From positions 1 through 49,330 of the forward strand of contig JAKQOG010000211.1 of assembly GCA_029565395.1 (NCBI GenBank): 49,330 nucleotides of DNA, in the 5' to 3' direction. The stretch comes from Candidatus Hydrogenedentota bacterium. Its GTDB lineage: Bacteria; Hydrogenedentota; Hydrogenedentia; Hydrogenedentales; CAILVY01. The notes below the pieces were generated by a model, which searched no databases, was not told the origin of the DNA, and worked only from the letters and a program-made list of their open reading frames with translations. Below, piece after piece: positions 25,889 through 34,387 of this stretch (its first letter is position 1; each line of letters starts with the position of its first letter). The position numbers were made by a program, and so were the translations under genes.

Positions 25889-26230
25889 CGTCCGCTCAAA
25901 GATTCAGTACAGGGTATGCTCATAACAAAAGGGAATGATGCCATTCTTTTCCGCGAAAGTACGGCCAAAGACATCAAGCTGAATATACAAGACGAGCGAA
26001 ATCAAGGACGTGATTCGGATCAGGATAATGCAAACCGGCGATATGCCCTTGGGACTCACTCTGTGCCGGTTCGACGGATAAAACCAGCTTGAGGACGACG
26101 GGCATAAGCTCTTGGCACTGAACCCGCCTGCGAGCGAATAGCTACAACCCGTGTCGAATGTGATATCCTTGCAACGCATCGCTTAGCGCATGGTTTGAGG
26201 TGGGGCCTTGGATTGACTGAAGGACATATC
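25889..26230. other. intergenic stretch with one short unrecognised frame
   Basis: A 59-codon frame at 25916-26095 on the plus strand (MLITKGNDAILFRESTAKD...) has only a weak AGGG upstream and matches no family I know. It may be a decayed gene piece. No repeats or RNA genes seen. Confidence 0.35.
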
Positions 26231-28003
26231 ATGATGCGGTTGGAATGGTTCCGGACAGCTCTCGGCTGGCGGCGGTTGCCGTTGGCCGTGGCGGCGCTGG
26301 CAGTAGTGTTAGGCGCCCCGGCGCTGTGGACGGGGCTTCAAGTGGACGACTATCTGGCGCGCGTGATCATGATGCGAACCCCCTTTGCGGAGGAGCACTA
26401 TGACGGCCCCCTGAGCATGTTTGATTTCGTCAGCGGTGATCCGGAGCGGACGCACGCCCTCATAGACCTGGGCCTGCTGCCCTGGTGGACCCTCGAAAAC
26501 GTGCGGCTTCGTTTCTTCCGGCCAATCACCGTGGTTACCCATTGGCTCGATTATCAGCTCTGGCCCGACAGCGCCTTCCTCATGCACGCGCACAACCTTT
26601 TGTGGTTCGCCCTCGCCATGGCGGCGGTCGCCGTACTTTACCGGCGGCTGATGGCGCCAGCATGGCTGGCGGGGCTGGCCGCATTGCTCTACACGATCGA
26701 CGACGCGCACTCGATGGCCGCCGGCTGGGTAGCCAACCGCAACGGGTCACTAATGGTGTTGTTTGGCGCATTGGCCCTTCTGGCGCATGTCCGCTGGCGG
26801 CGTGCTCCAGACCCGGACGGCGGCACACGCGCATCCACCTGGCCCTGGGCGATCCTCGCGCATGGATCTCTGCTGCTAAGCGTGTTCAGCAACGAAGGCG
26901 GCATTGCGGTCTGCGCATACTTGTTCGCCTACGCGATATTCCTCGACCGGGGAACGTTGCGCGTACGGATTTTGACTCTCGCGCCCTATGCCGTGCTTAT
27001 CGTCCTCTGGCGGCTGGCCTACAACGCGATGGACTACGGCACTTGGGGATCGAGGGCCTACGTGGACCCGGTCCGCTCGCCCCTCCGATTTGCGGCGGCG
27101 GTCGCCGAGCGCGCCCCGGCCTTGTTTATGGGACAATGGGCTTTTCCGCCATCGGACATCCAGCTCATGGTCCCCTTCGCTGTGCAAGTCGGTTTAGCCA
27201 TCGCGGGCACGGCCGTATTTGTCTGTATCACGGCGGCCCTCTTGCCTCTGTTGCGCCGCGACCGCCTCGCCCGGTTCTGGTTCACCGGCATGCTCCTATC
27301 GCTCATCCCGATCTGCGCCCCCTTTCCAATGGACCGCCTGCTTCTCTTCGTGGGAATCGGGGCCATGGGGCTCCTGGCACAATTCATTGCTGCCGTAATG
27401 CAGGCGGGCCCTGAAAAACCGCCGCGGGCCATACGCACCTTATGCTGGGGTCTGATCGCGCTTCACTTGATTCTGGCCCCAATGCTGTTTCCCGCGCGAA
27501 TCATTGGGTTCGCCCTGTTCGGCGACACCTTGAAAACGTGCATCGACAGCGTCCCGATCGACGAAGACGTCTCGAATCGAACCGTTGTCGCCATCAATGC
27601 GCCCAATCCATTCTTCATGTACTACATTCCACTGATGCGCGCACTCGAGGCTAAACCGATCCCGATGCATATGCGCAACTTGGGGCCCGCCAATCTCCTG
27701 CCGGGGCGGGTTTCCATGACGCGGGAAGACGAGAGGACCATCGTGGTTTGGTCCAACTTGGGATTTCTTTGGGTGCTCGTGCGCGATAGTGCCTACCCCC
27801 TTAACGTAGGCGAGGTTGTCAGACTCTCCGGCATGTCGGCCGAGGTACGGGCGATCGCCCCACAAGGCTGGCCGCACAAGGTGGCCTTCACCTTCGATAA
27901 ACCGCTCGAAGACCCCTCACTTCAGTGGATCCGGTTCAAAAGCGGCATATTTGTCCCGTGGACACCCCCACGCGTGGGCGAATCGCTCGAACTGGACCCT
28001 TAG
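26231..28003 (+). CDS. polytopic membrane protein, possible GT-C-like fold
   Basis: The 590-residue protein has about ten hydrophobic helices (for example LAVAALAVVLGAPALWTGL, LWFALAMAAVAVLYRRL, LPLLRR flanks, GMLLSLIPICAPF) and a C-terminal soluble domain of about 150 residues. The first external loop starts QVDDYLAR, recalling the acidic loop of GT-C glycosyltransferases, followed by a FRPITVVTHWLDYQLW block seen in large-genome hypothetical membrane proteins with the same HWxDY pattern. It may transfer a sugar or phosphate group at the membrane, but no motif proves it. The start at 26231 follows AAGGA; an upstream TTG frame extension is unlikely. Confidence 0.65.
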   Translation: MMRLEWFRTALGWRRLPLAVAALAVVLGAPALWTGLQVDDYLARVIMMRTPFAEEHYDGPLSMFDFVSGDPERTHALIDLGLLPWWTLENVRLRFFRPITVVTHWLDYQLWPDSAFLMHAHNLLWFALAMAAVAVLYRRLMAPAWLAGLAALLYTIDDAHSMAAGWVANRNGSLMVLFGALALLAHVRWRRAPDPDGGTRASTWPWAILAHGSLLLSVFSNEGGIAVCAYLFAYAIFLDRGTLRVRILTLAPYAVLIVLWRLAYNAMDYGTWGSRAYVDPVRSPLRFAAAVAERAPALFMGQWAFPPSDIQLMVPFAVQVGLAIAGTAVFVCITAALLPLLRRDRLARFWFTGMLLSLIPICAPFPMDRLLLFVGIGAMGLLAQFIAAVMQAGPEKPPRAIRTLCWGLIALHLILAPMLFPARIIGFALFGDTLKTCIDSVPIDEDVSNRTVVAINAPNPFFMYYIPLMRALEAKPIPMHMRNLGPANLLPGRVSMTREDERTIVVWSNLGFLWVLVRDSAYPLNVGEVVRLSGMSAEVRAIAPQGWPHKVAFTFDKPLEDPSLQWIRFKSGIFVPWTPPRVGESLELDP

Positions 28004-28103
28004 CCAGGAGATCTACCCCTAACCGGTTCAGAGAGCATGAGTTGCGGTTAGCCCATCTTCCGCTGAGATGTATCCGGATACCCCTCAAGAATCCCCGTGC
28101 GAA

Positions 28104-28484
28104 TTATCGCCGCGAAAATCTCTTTTCCTTCTCTCGCTCCCATTCAAGACATTCTATACATGAAAACAAGTCACGATTAATAGGGCCGCGTTTTTCTATT
28201 TCTGTATGGTAAGAATTGTGCGCGGTATCACCGTATTCGTAGTAAGTTATGCGATCACCATGTTTATCGCAGAACAAATCACCACAAAACATGCAGCTTG
28301 AAAGTTTCTCCTGACTTCCACATATCTTGCATCCCTTTTGGGATAATCCAGAGGAGGCGTCTTTGGGAACATCAAATCCTTTCCCGCAATGATTACACTT
28401 GCCATGTGTACCGGTGTATTGCGCAGGAATATGCAACAACCGCCTACAGTTTGGACAAACTTGTTCAACTACATCCTGACCCAT
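28104..28484 (-). CDS. zinc-ribbon protein of unknown function
   Basis: This 126-residue soluble protein has two cysteine clusters: CPNCRRLLHIPAQYTGTHGKCNHCGKGF (a 'zinc-ribbon' pair of CxxC) and CKICGSQEKLSSCMFCGDLFCDKHGD (a second, possibly FYVE/AN1-like, zinc cluster), and one more CIEC pair near the end. The first motif resembles the MJ0042/'IPAQYxGxxGxCxxC' ribbon common in Planctomycetes, where it often precedes a membrane or kinase domain; here nothing follows. AGGAGA lies 9 bases before the ATG at 28484, so the in-frame ATG at 28493, only one base from that site, is rejected. Confidence 0.65.
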   Translation of the reverse strand: MGQDVVEQVCPNCRRLLHIPAQYTGTHGKCNHCGKGFDVPKDASSGLSQKGCKICGSQEKLSSCMFCGDLFCDKHGDRITYYEYGDTAHNSYHTEIEKRGPINRDLFSCIECLEWEREKEKRFSRR

Positions 28485-28733
28485 CTTCTTCATTCTCCTG
28501 TGACGACAATTGAGGGAGCTTCGGGCCCTTTTATCAAGAATGAATATGCGTTTTCAAGATGATCGGAGGTGTTTTGCCACAGCTCCCGCTAATTGCTCGA
28601 ACACGGCAAGCCCTTCCCCAGGCAAATGAGTTCTTGGTGGGTGCGTGTGTCCCGTATAAGCTGAGTCTCGGGCTGCCGTCATAGGTCATTCTATGTCAAT
28701 AAGTACGATCTTTCAGGAACCACAATGCCGCCG

Positions 28734-31454
28734 TCAATGTGTCTCTTTCCGGTAGAGGATCGTCGCCGCGCCCGGCCGCTCTGGTATCGTTACGAGAAGG
28801 CCTTTCTCCATGAGTTCGCGGCCGGTGGCACTCGCAGGCGCCGGCGTGTCGAAGTCCTTTATCGTATAGGTCGCGTCCGGGTCGAGTCCGCGCAACAGGA
28901 GCCGCCCGGATTCGTAGATACAGTTCTCCCTGCGGAAGGCCTGCACATGTCCCATCCCCGTCGCGGGGCGGTTGAACTGAACAGCGCTCCACACGTCCTG
29001 ATTGAGACTGTAGGACGTCAGGGGATAGTAATCGCCGAAGTAATTCGGAGCAATTTCGAGCCATTCGTGATAGAGCTTGAGGATCAGTTCGTCGTCCACC
29101 TCAAGCCGGAAATCGAAACAGCCGATGTTGGCGGGGCACATATTGCTGCGGCGGGCGTAGGGGCCGTACGAGATCTGGCCCGCGCCCCAGCCCCAGCCGG
29201 CGCCGTTCGACGGGTTGTAGCCGGTGCCGTAGAAAGGCAGCCAGTATGACAGGCCATAGGTGTGGTTCTGCTGGCCGACGGGCTCGAACAAGTAGTCGCT
29301 CCGCAACAGGGGAACGGCCCGGCGCATGGTCTCGATATCGTTGCGGCGTCCGCCGCTGGCGCACGAATCGATCAGCAGGCCGGGGTGGCGGCGCAACAGT
29401 TCATCCCAATAGGCCAGGTACCCCATGACGTGCTTGTTCTCGGTGATGCCCTGGCGGTCTTCCGGGTCGTTGCCACGCCAGTAGGAAAGGGGGTCTATGT
29501 TGAAGTCTTGGCGGTAGAGGTCAATGCCCTCATCGGTGATGATGCGGTCGATGTGATTGACCAGCCACTTCCAGGCCTCCGGGTCGCCCAGGTTCAAAAG
29601 GCCGCCGCCTGCCCCGCCCAGCACCCATTCCGGATGCTCCGTGGTCAGCCATGTGCCTCCCGCCACACGTTCCGGCTCGAACCACACGATGATCTTCACG
29701 CCCTTCGCGTGGGCATGGTCACTGATGGCGCGCAGACCGTTCGGGAAACGGTCGGAGCGGCGATCGACTTCCCAGGTGCCCGTGAAGGGCCAGCCATTCT
29801 CCGCGGCGCCCACATACCAGCCGGCATCCATCCACCAGTAGTCGATCTTGAGCCCTTTGGCGAGATAGCTGTCGATGAATTCGATCTGGCACTGCTCGTT
29901 GGCCTTCGTCATCTCGGCGAATTGATGGGAGCTGCACGCGTCGAACATGGGCAGCGGCAACTGTTGCCCGTTGGGGTGGGGGATATTGTAGTCGATCATC
30001 CAGCGGCGCCACGTATTCTGGGCGTCGAGCCAGTCGGGCGCCTGCGAAAACTGCAGCACGATAAGAGGCGTGCGTACCTTCTCGCCGGGGTGCAGCGTGA
30101 AATGGGTCAACTGCTGGCCGGCCACAAGGTGGATTCCACGATCCTCATCCCGGGCGAACCGGGCGGCCCATTGCCCGGGCCAGCCCGCGGCGACGATGAC
30201 GCCCTCGGAACCGGCGCGGAGATTCCAGTAGGGCCAGGCGCCGTTGGTGGGGCGTCCGCCACTGGGCGCGGCCTCAAACACCTTGCCCGGGCCCAGTTCC
30301 TGGACCAGGGGCTCGAAGCTGGGCGGGTCGCATGAGTCGCCGCGATTGTAGTGAAGGGCAAACTCGCTGTCAGTACCCCGTTGCAGGTGCACGTCCAGGG
30401 CCTGAATGTCCGACACGATGGGCGTGTCCCCGCTGCCGGTGTTGGTGAAGTAGAGGGTCCATTCGACGGTCTTATATGCGGGATGCTCAACGCCCTCCCA
30501 GCGCACCTCGAGACCTGTTTCCGGATCGGTATAGGCCAGCGTGTGGGCTATCCGCGGCCCATCGGCCCTGCTGTCGGTTCCCGTCACTTTCCAGTCGTTG
30601 ATAAAGGCCGAAGAGGGCTTGCCGCCGTACACAAAGGAAAACGGCGGGGCAACGCCCGTGTCCCTCACCAGCTTCTTCCACGGTGCCCTCATATCGGGTG
30701 CGCCCATCATCGTGTCTGCACACGTTTGCAGCCAGAGAAAGAGGCCCGTGGGCTGGGGAGCGCCCTCCGTCACCTCGAGCGTGAACTGCCCCACGCAATC
30801 GGGGACGCCACTCGCACCGATCTCGTGCGGCCCAACCAGATCCTGGGCGGTGGCCGGCGTGCCCAGGTAACGGAAGTCCTTCAGCATGATCGTCCGTTGC
30901 GAAGTGTCGTCGCTGAACGTCCATAGACCTTTACCCGCTTCCGAGCGGGAAAGCGTGCCGCTGGCATGCACATCGGTGATCGGCCAGCCCATAGTGCGCT
31001 CCGCCCGGTTGGGCGTGCATTCGGGGTAAGGGGGGCCGTCCGTGTCCCGGAGGGTCATGGCCGATATAGCCGGGCTGCCGTTGTTGCCGTTGAAAAAGAG
31101 ATTAAGCCCTACCCGTCCATCGGGGCCAAGCCCTTCGTGATAGAACGTGAACGTATGCGTGCCCACGGCCAAGGGCACATCGAGCGTGTGGCCGCCCGCG
31201 CTGTTGAGCCAAGGAACCTCGTCTCCAGCGGGGGCCGGCGCCTTGCCCTCATACAGGAAAAGATCCCACGCGCCGTCGATGGGGCCCGAGTTGTAGCGGT
31301 GGGCCGGTATCACCGTGCCCTCATCGTCACACGCGCACAGGGTGACCGCCGTGAGGCCGGTACCCCACGCTATACACGAGACCGCCATTAGCAACGCAAC
31401 TGCACCGAGGTAGAAAGCCGCCCGGTTTCCCGTCCGATTCTTCGTAGGTGTCAT
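28734..31454 (-). CDS. secreted GH36 alpha-galactosidase
   Basis: The 906-residue protein has a signal peptide (residues ~10-32). An N-terminal NPCBM-like module follows (residues ~35-130; AWDLFLYEGKAP, LDVPLAVGTHTFTFYHEG), then a GH36 beta-sandwich and TIM barrel: KIDYWWMDAGWYVG, VKIIVWFEPERVAGG, and the nucleophile in DLYRQDFNID (Asp650). The acid/base lies in SCASGGRRNDIE (Asp706), and the expected C-terminal beta domain is present. It removes alpha-galactosyl or related residues from oligosaccharides outside the cytoplasm. The ATG at 31454 follows AAGGGAGA; an upstream in-frame ATG at 31517 lacks a signal. Both catalytic residues are present, so it should be active. Confidence 0.92.
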   Translation of the reverse strand: MTPTKNRTGNRAAFYLGAVALLMAVSCIAWGTGLTAVTLCACDDEGTVIPAHRYNSGPIDGAWDLFLYEGKAPAPAGDEVPWLNSAGGHTLDVPLAVGTHTFTFYHEGLGPDGRVGLNLFFNGNNGSPAISAMTLRDTDGPPYPECTPNRAERTMGWPITDVHASGTLSRSEAGKGLWTFSDDTSQRTIMLKDFRYLGTPATAQDLVGPHEIGASGVPDCVGQFTLEVTEGAPQPTGLFLWLQTCADTMMGAPDMRAPWKKLVRDTGVAPPFSFVYGGKPSSAFINDWKVTGTDSRADGPRIAHTLAYTDPETGLEVRWEGVEHPAYKTVEWTLYFTNTGSGDTPIVSDIQALDVHLQRGTDSEFALHYNRGDSCDPPSFEPLVQELGPGKVFEAAPSGGRPTNGAWPYWNLRAGSEGVIVAAGWPGQWAARFARDEDRGIHLVAGQQLTHFTLHPGEKVRTPLIVLQFSQAPDWLDAQNTWRRWMIDYNIPHPNGQQLPLPMFDACSSHQFAEMTKANEQCQIEFIDSYLAKGLKIDYWWMDAGWYVGAAENGWPFTGTWEVDRRSDRFPNGLRAISDHAHAKGVKIIVWFEPERVAGGTWLTTEHPEWVLGGAGGGLLNLGDPEAWKWLVNHIDRIITDEGIDLYRQDFNIDPLSYWRGNDPEDRQGITENKHVMGYLAYWDELLRRHPGLLIDSCASGGRRNDIETMRRAVPLLRSDYLFEPVGQQNHTYGLSYWLPFYGTGYNPSNGAGWGWGAGQISYGPYARRSNMCPANIGCFDFRLEVDDELILKLYHEWLEIAPNYFGDYYPLTSYSLNQDVWSAVQFNRPATGMGHVQAFRRENCIYESGRLLLRGLDPDATYTIKDFDTPAPASATGRELMEKGLLVTIPERPGAATILYRKETH

Positions 31455-31678
31455 AATCCAATCTCCCTTGGCGTCCGTCACGGACGCAGCTTCATTCAGA
31501 ATCTTATAATAGCACAAGTTGGCTTCCGGATACGTATCCGGTCACGTGTCCGCCCGGGGGTTAGCCCATGCTTGTCACGCCCGAAAACCCGGATAATAAT
31601 AGACCTTCACCCCCCCGCCTCACAAGGTATTGAACCTCGGTTGAATTTCCTTACCATGCGGCGTGTGAACCATCCGGT

Positions 31679-32497
31679 TTAGGGCTTGGGTGGTGGATGG
31701 CGTTCCAGTTCGATGCGGAAACGGCGAGTCATACTGCGTTGGTAGACGCCCGGAAACAGGCGGGAAATCCAGTAAGCCAGTTTGCCCGTCGGCGAGATTA
31801 CCAGGAGGCGTTTGCGTTTCCAGGCAGCGGCAAAGATAGCGCGAGCGACGGTCTCGGGCGTCATCAGAGCCCCGGTGGTTGACCGCTCGAACGTTAGCGT
31901 GGAGCCGTCGCCCGCGAGTCCCGATCGGGCGAAGTCCGTGGCCACGAAGCTCGGGCAGACAAGCAGGACGTGCACGCCTCGGTCGTGGAGTTCCGCGCGC
32001 AGCACCTCGAAGAAGCCATGAAGGGCGTATTTGCTGGCGCAATAGCCGGTCCGCCCAATGACCGGGGAGAAACCGGCGACGCTGCTAAGCACAATGATCT
32101 GGCCCCGCTGTGCGAGGAGCATCGGAAGCGCCACTTTCGTAAAGGCTACGGTGCCGAAAAAGTTGACCGCCATGACGCGGTGGTAGACGTCCAGATCCGT
32201 CTCGATGAACGGGCTGACGTGGGTAAGGCCGGCACAGTGGACGAGTATGTCTAAACGGCCGAAATGCTCCTGGATTCTACCGACCGCGTTGCCGATGCTT
32301 TCCGGCTGGGTTACATCGCAGACCAAGGGCAGGACTTCGGCGGCCGTTTCAGCAACCGAGCGGGCGGCATGCTCTAGAGCCTCACCATTGCGGTCGAGCA
32401 GGGCAATCTTTGCCCCGGCTTCACCGAAAGCGCGCGCGACCGCGGCGCCGATGCCGCCGGCGCCGCCGGAAATCGCCACTAGCTTGCCTTCAAACAC
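31679..32497 (-). CDS. short-chain dehydrogenase/reductase (SDR)
   Basis: The 272-residue classical SDR has the cofactor loop SGGAGGIGAAVARAF (TGxxxGxG type, with an Asp in LLDRNG favouring NAD(H)), HCAGLTH in place of NNAG, the catalytic Ser in VLSSVAG and the active-site YCASKYA (Tyr-xxx-Lys). The C-terminal YQRSMTRRFR tail is basic. Start: a GTG at 32497 preceded by GAGGAA; it overlaps the stop of the NAD-epimerase gene by eight bases, so translation is probably coupled. It is the last gene of the ThDP enzyme-transporter-epimerase operon. Substrate unknown. Confidence 0.85.
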   Translation of the reverse strand: MFEGKLVAISGGAGGIGAAVARAFGEAGAKIALLDRNGEALEHAARSVAETAAEVLPLVCDVTQPESIGNAVGRIQEHFGRLDILVHCAGLTHVSPFIETDLDVYHRVMAVNFFGTVAFTKVALPMLLAQRGQIIVLSSVAGFSPVIGRTGYCASKYALHGFFEVLRAELHDRGVHVLLVCPSFVATDFARSGLAGDGSTLTFERSTTGALMTPETVARAIFAAAWKRKRLLVISPTGKLAYWISRLFPGVYQRSMTRRFRIELERHPPPKP

Positions 32498-33464
32498 GGT
32501 CCGTTCCTCGATGCGCCAGGTAGAATTCGAAGGTCTCGCGCGTTGTGTAGCGTGGCATGTAGCCAAAACCGGCTTTCAGGCGGTCGTTGGCCAGTACCGG
32601 CCGGTAGCGCAGGAAATCGACCTGCTCGGGGCCGTATTGCGTCAGGCCGAAAGCATGCAGGAGACGCAACCCGAATCGGATGGCCGTGGGCGGGATGGCG
32701 AGGTACGGCTTTCCGAGTATGCGGGCGATCTCTCGAAGCGACAGCGTGCCGTCACCGGCGAGGTTGTAGATGCCTTCGGCCTGTTCAAGAACGCCCTTCG
32801 TAATGCAGGCCGCCACATCTTGACCCCAGATGAAGACGAAAGGGGTGTCGCAGCCGCGCAGTCCGAGAATGACGCGTTTTTCGAAGAGGGCGGTGATCTG
32901 GTTGCTCGTCTTCTCGCCCAGTACCGTGCCGGGACGCAACACAAGCTGCTTTAGTTCGGGATGCGTCCGGCGGTATTCCGCAAGCATTTCCTCGATTTGG
33001 CGCTTGTGATCCGAGTACGTGAATTCGGGATTGCCTCGGATAGCGTCGTCTTCGTGCAAAGGCTGAGGATTGTCGGCATAGTAGCCGTAGGCGGCGCCAC
33101 TGCTCGTGACAACGAGATGGCGCACGCCCATGGCCACGCAGCACTCAAGCACGTTTCGCGTACCGAACACGTCGACGGAGTACTCGAACTCGCGATTGGA
33201 GCGCTTGCCGGGCGTGACAATGGACGCGAGGTGTACGACGGTTTGAATCGCGTATTCGCGCAACACATCGGCCAAGCCTGGGTCCCGTACGTCGCCCGTG
33301 AGGTAACGGACATTCTTCATGCGCTCCATTTCCGGGGTCTCGCGGACATCCAGCGCTACGAGACTCTCCGCGGCGCGCGATTCAGCGAGATGGCGCACGG
33401 CCTCTCTTCCGATGTAGCCGGCGGCCCCGATGACGAGTACCGAAAGTCTGTGCGGCCCGTTCAT
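32490..33464 (-). CDS. NAD-dependent epimerase/dehydratase (extended SDR)
   Basis: The 324-residue extended SDR has VLVIGAAGYIGREAVRHL at the N-terminus (GxxGxxG), DVRETPEM with the acidic residue that binds NAD ribose, VVTSSGAAYG, and TYSDHKRQ as the Tyr-xxx-Lys pair. Then follow LRPGTVLGE and the NLAGDGTLSL tail of nucleotide-sugar-like epimerases. Its start overlaps the stop of the transporter gene (ATGA), indicating one operon. Reaction not determinable; relatives act on sugar nucleotides or on small oxo-acids. Confidence 0.85.
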   Translation of the reverse strand: MNGPHRLSVLVIGAAGYIGREAVRHLAESRAAESLVALDVRETPEMERMKNVRYLTGDVRDPGLADVLREYAIQTVVHLASIVTPGKRSNREFEYSVDVFGTRNVLECCVAMGVRHLVVTSSGAAYGYYADNPQPLHEDDAIRGNPEFTYSDHKRQIEEMLAEYRRTHPELKQLVLRPGTVLGEKTSNQITALFEKRVILGLRGCDTPFVFIWGQDVAACITKGVLEQAEGIYNLAGDGTLSLREIARILGKPYLAIPPTAIRFGLRLLHAFGLTQYGPEQVDFLRYRPVLANDRLKAGFGYMPRYTTRETFEFYLAHRGTDRV

Positions 33465-34381
33465 TCTGGCGCCTCCACTGCAACGAGGTCAGGCGCGCGG
33501 CGCGCCCACAACGAGGCCACCGTGAGCCCGGCAATGACGTGCCAGATGCCCCATGCCGCTGCAACCAGCGCCATGCCGCCCCGCCCGTCGAAGAAAGCGA
33601 ACACGAGGACAAGTCCGAGGGCGGAATTGCGAATACCGACTTCGATGGTGATGGCACGCACGTCGCGCGAGGACAGGCTCATGAACCGCGAGACAGCGTA
33701 GCCAGCCAGGAGGCCCATGGCGTTTTGCAGGAACACGGCGACGGCGACCCAATGGATGTTAGTAACGAAAACGCCGTAGTTGCGCGCGAAAAGGTAACCG
33801 ACGAAAGCGATAAAGAAGACGATGGAACCGTATTTGAAAGGGGACTGAAGCCGTGCAGCCGTCCGAGGAAACCGGCGATTGAAGGCCATGCCCGTCACGA
33901 GCGGAACGGCCAAGATGACCAGAACGGTTAGCACCATTTGCAGCGGATCAAGACGGATCGTCTGCATGATGGCGCGTGTTGCGGGATGCAGATAGGCCCA
34001 GAGCGTGACGGTAAGCGGCGTCAGTAGGATGGCGGCGAGGGTCGAAACCGCCGTCATCGTTATCGAGAGCGCGGTGTTGCCTTTGGCGAGATGGGTGAGA
34101 AAGTTCGACAGATTGCCGCCAGGGCAGGCCGCTACCAGGAGCATGCCCAATGCGATGCTTGGAAGGGGGCGCAGGATCAGTATCAGGAGAAACGTTGCGG
34201 CCGGCAGCACAACGTATTGTGCGAATAGGCCCACAGCCACCGGTTTCGCGGAGGAAGCCACGCGCTTGAAATCCTCAACGCCGAGATCGAGCGCGACACC
34301 GAACATGATAAGCGCGATGACGCCGTTGAGCAGCCAAAGCCCATGGCCCTGGAAATCGATTCGCACGGCGTCGACGAGCAT
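33461..34381 (-). CDS. bile acid:sodium symporter (BASS) family transporter
   Basis: The 306-residue integral membrane protein has about nine to ten helices. The BASS hallmarks are GVALDLGVEDFKRV in helix 2, then AQYVVLPAATFLLIL and LVAACPGGNLSNFLTHLAKGNTALSITMTAVSTLAA (the substrate/sodium crossover motif), and EVGIRNSALGLVLVFAFF (second crossover). It imports organic anions (bile acids, 2-oxo acids, pyruvate-like or sulphonated acids) with sodium. Start follows GGAG and comes 6 bases past the stop of the ThDP enzyme gene. Co-transcribed with enzymes, so it probably imports their substrate. Confidence 0.88.
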   Translation of the reverse strand: MLVDAVRIDFQGHGLWLLNGVIALIMFGVALDLGVEDFKRVASSAKPVAVGLFAQYVVLPAATFLLILILRPLPSIALGMLLVAACPGGNLSNFLTHLAKGNTALSITMTAVSTLAAILLTPLTVTLWAYLHPATRAIMQTIRLDPLQMVLTVLVILAVPLVTGMAFNRRFPRTAARLQSPFKYGSIVFFIAFVGYLFARNYGVFVTNIHWVAVAVFLQNAMGLLAGYAVSRFMSLSSRDVRAITIEVGIRNSALGLVLVFAFFDGRGGMALVAAAWGIWHVIAGLTVASLWARRAPDLVAVEAPE

Positions 34382-34387
34382 GGGCGC

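Noticed and set aside
29262..30335. 357-codon plus-strand frame opposite the GH36 gene
   Set aside because: Shadow of the GH36 barrel, whose catalytic residues are intact on the minus strand.
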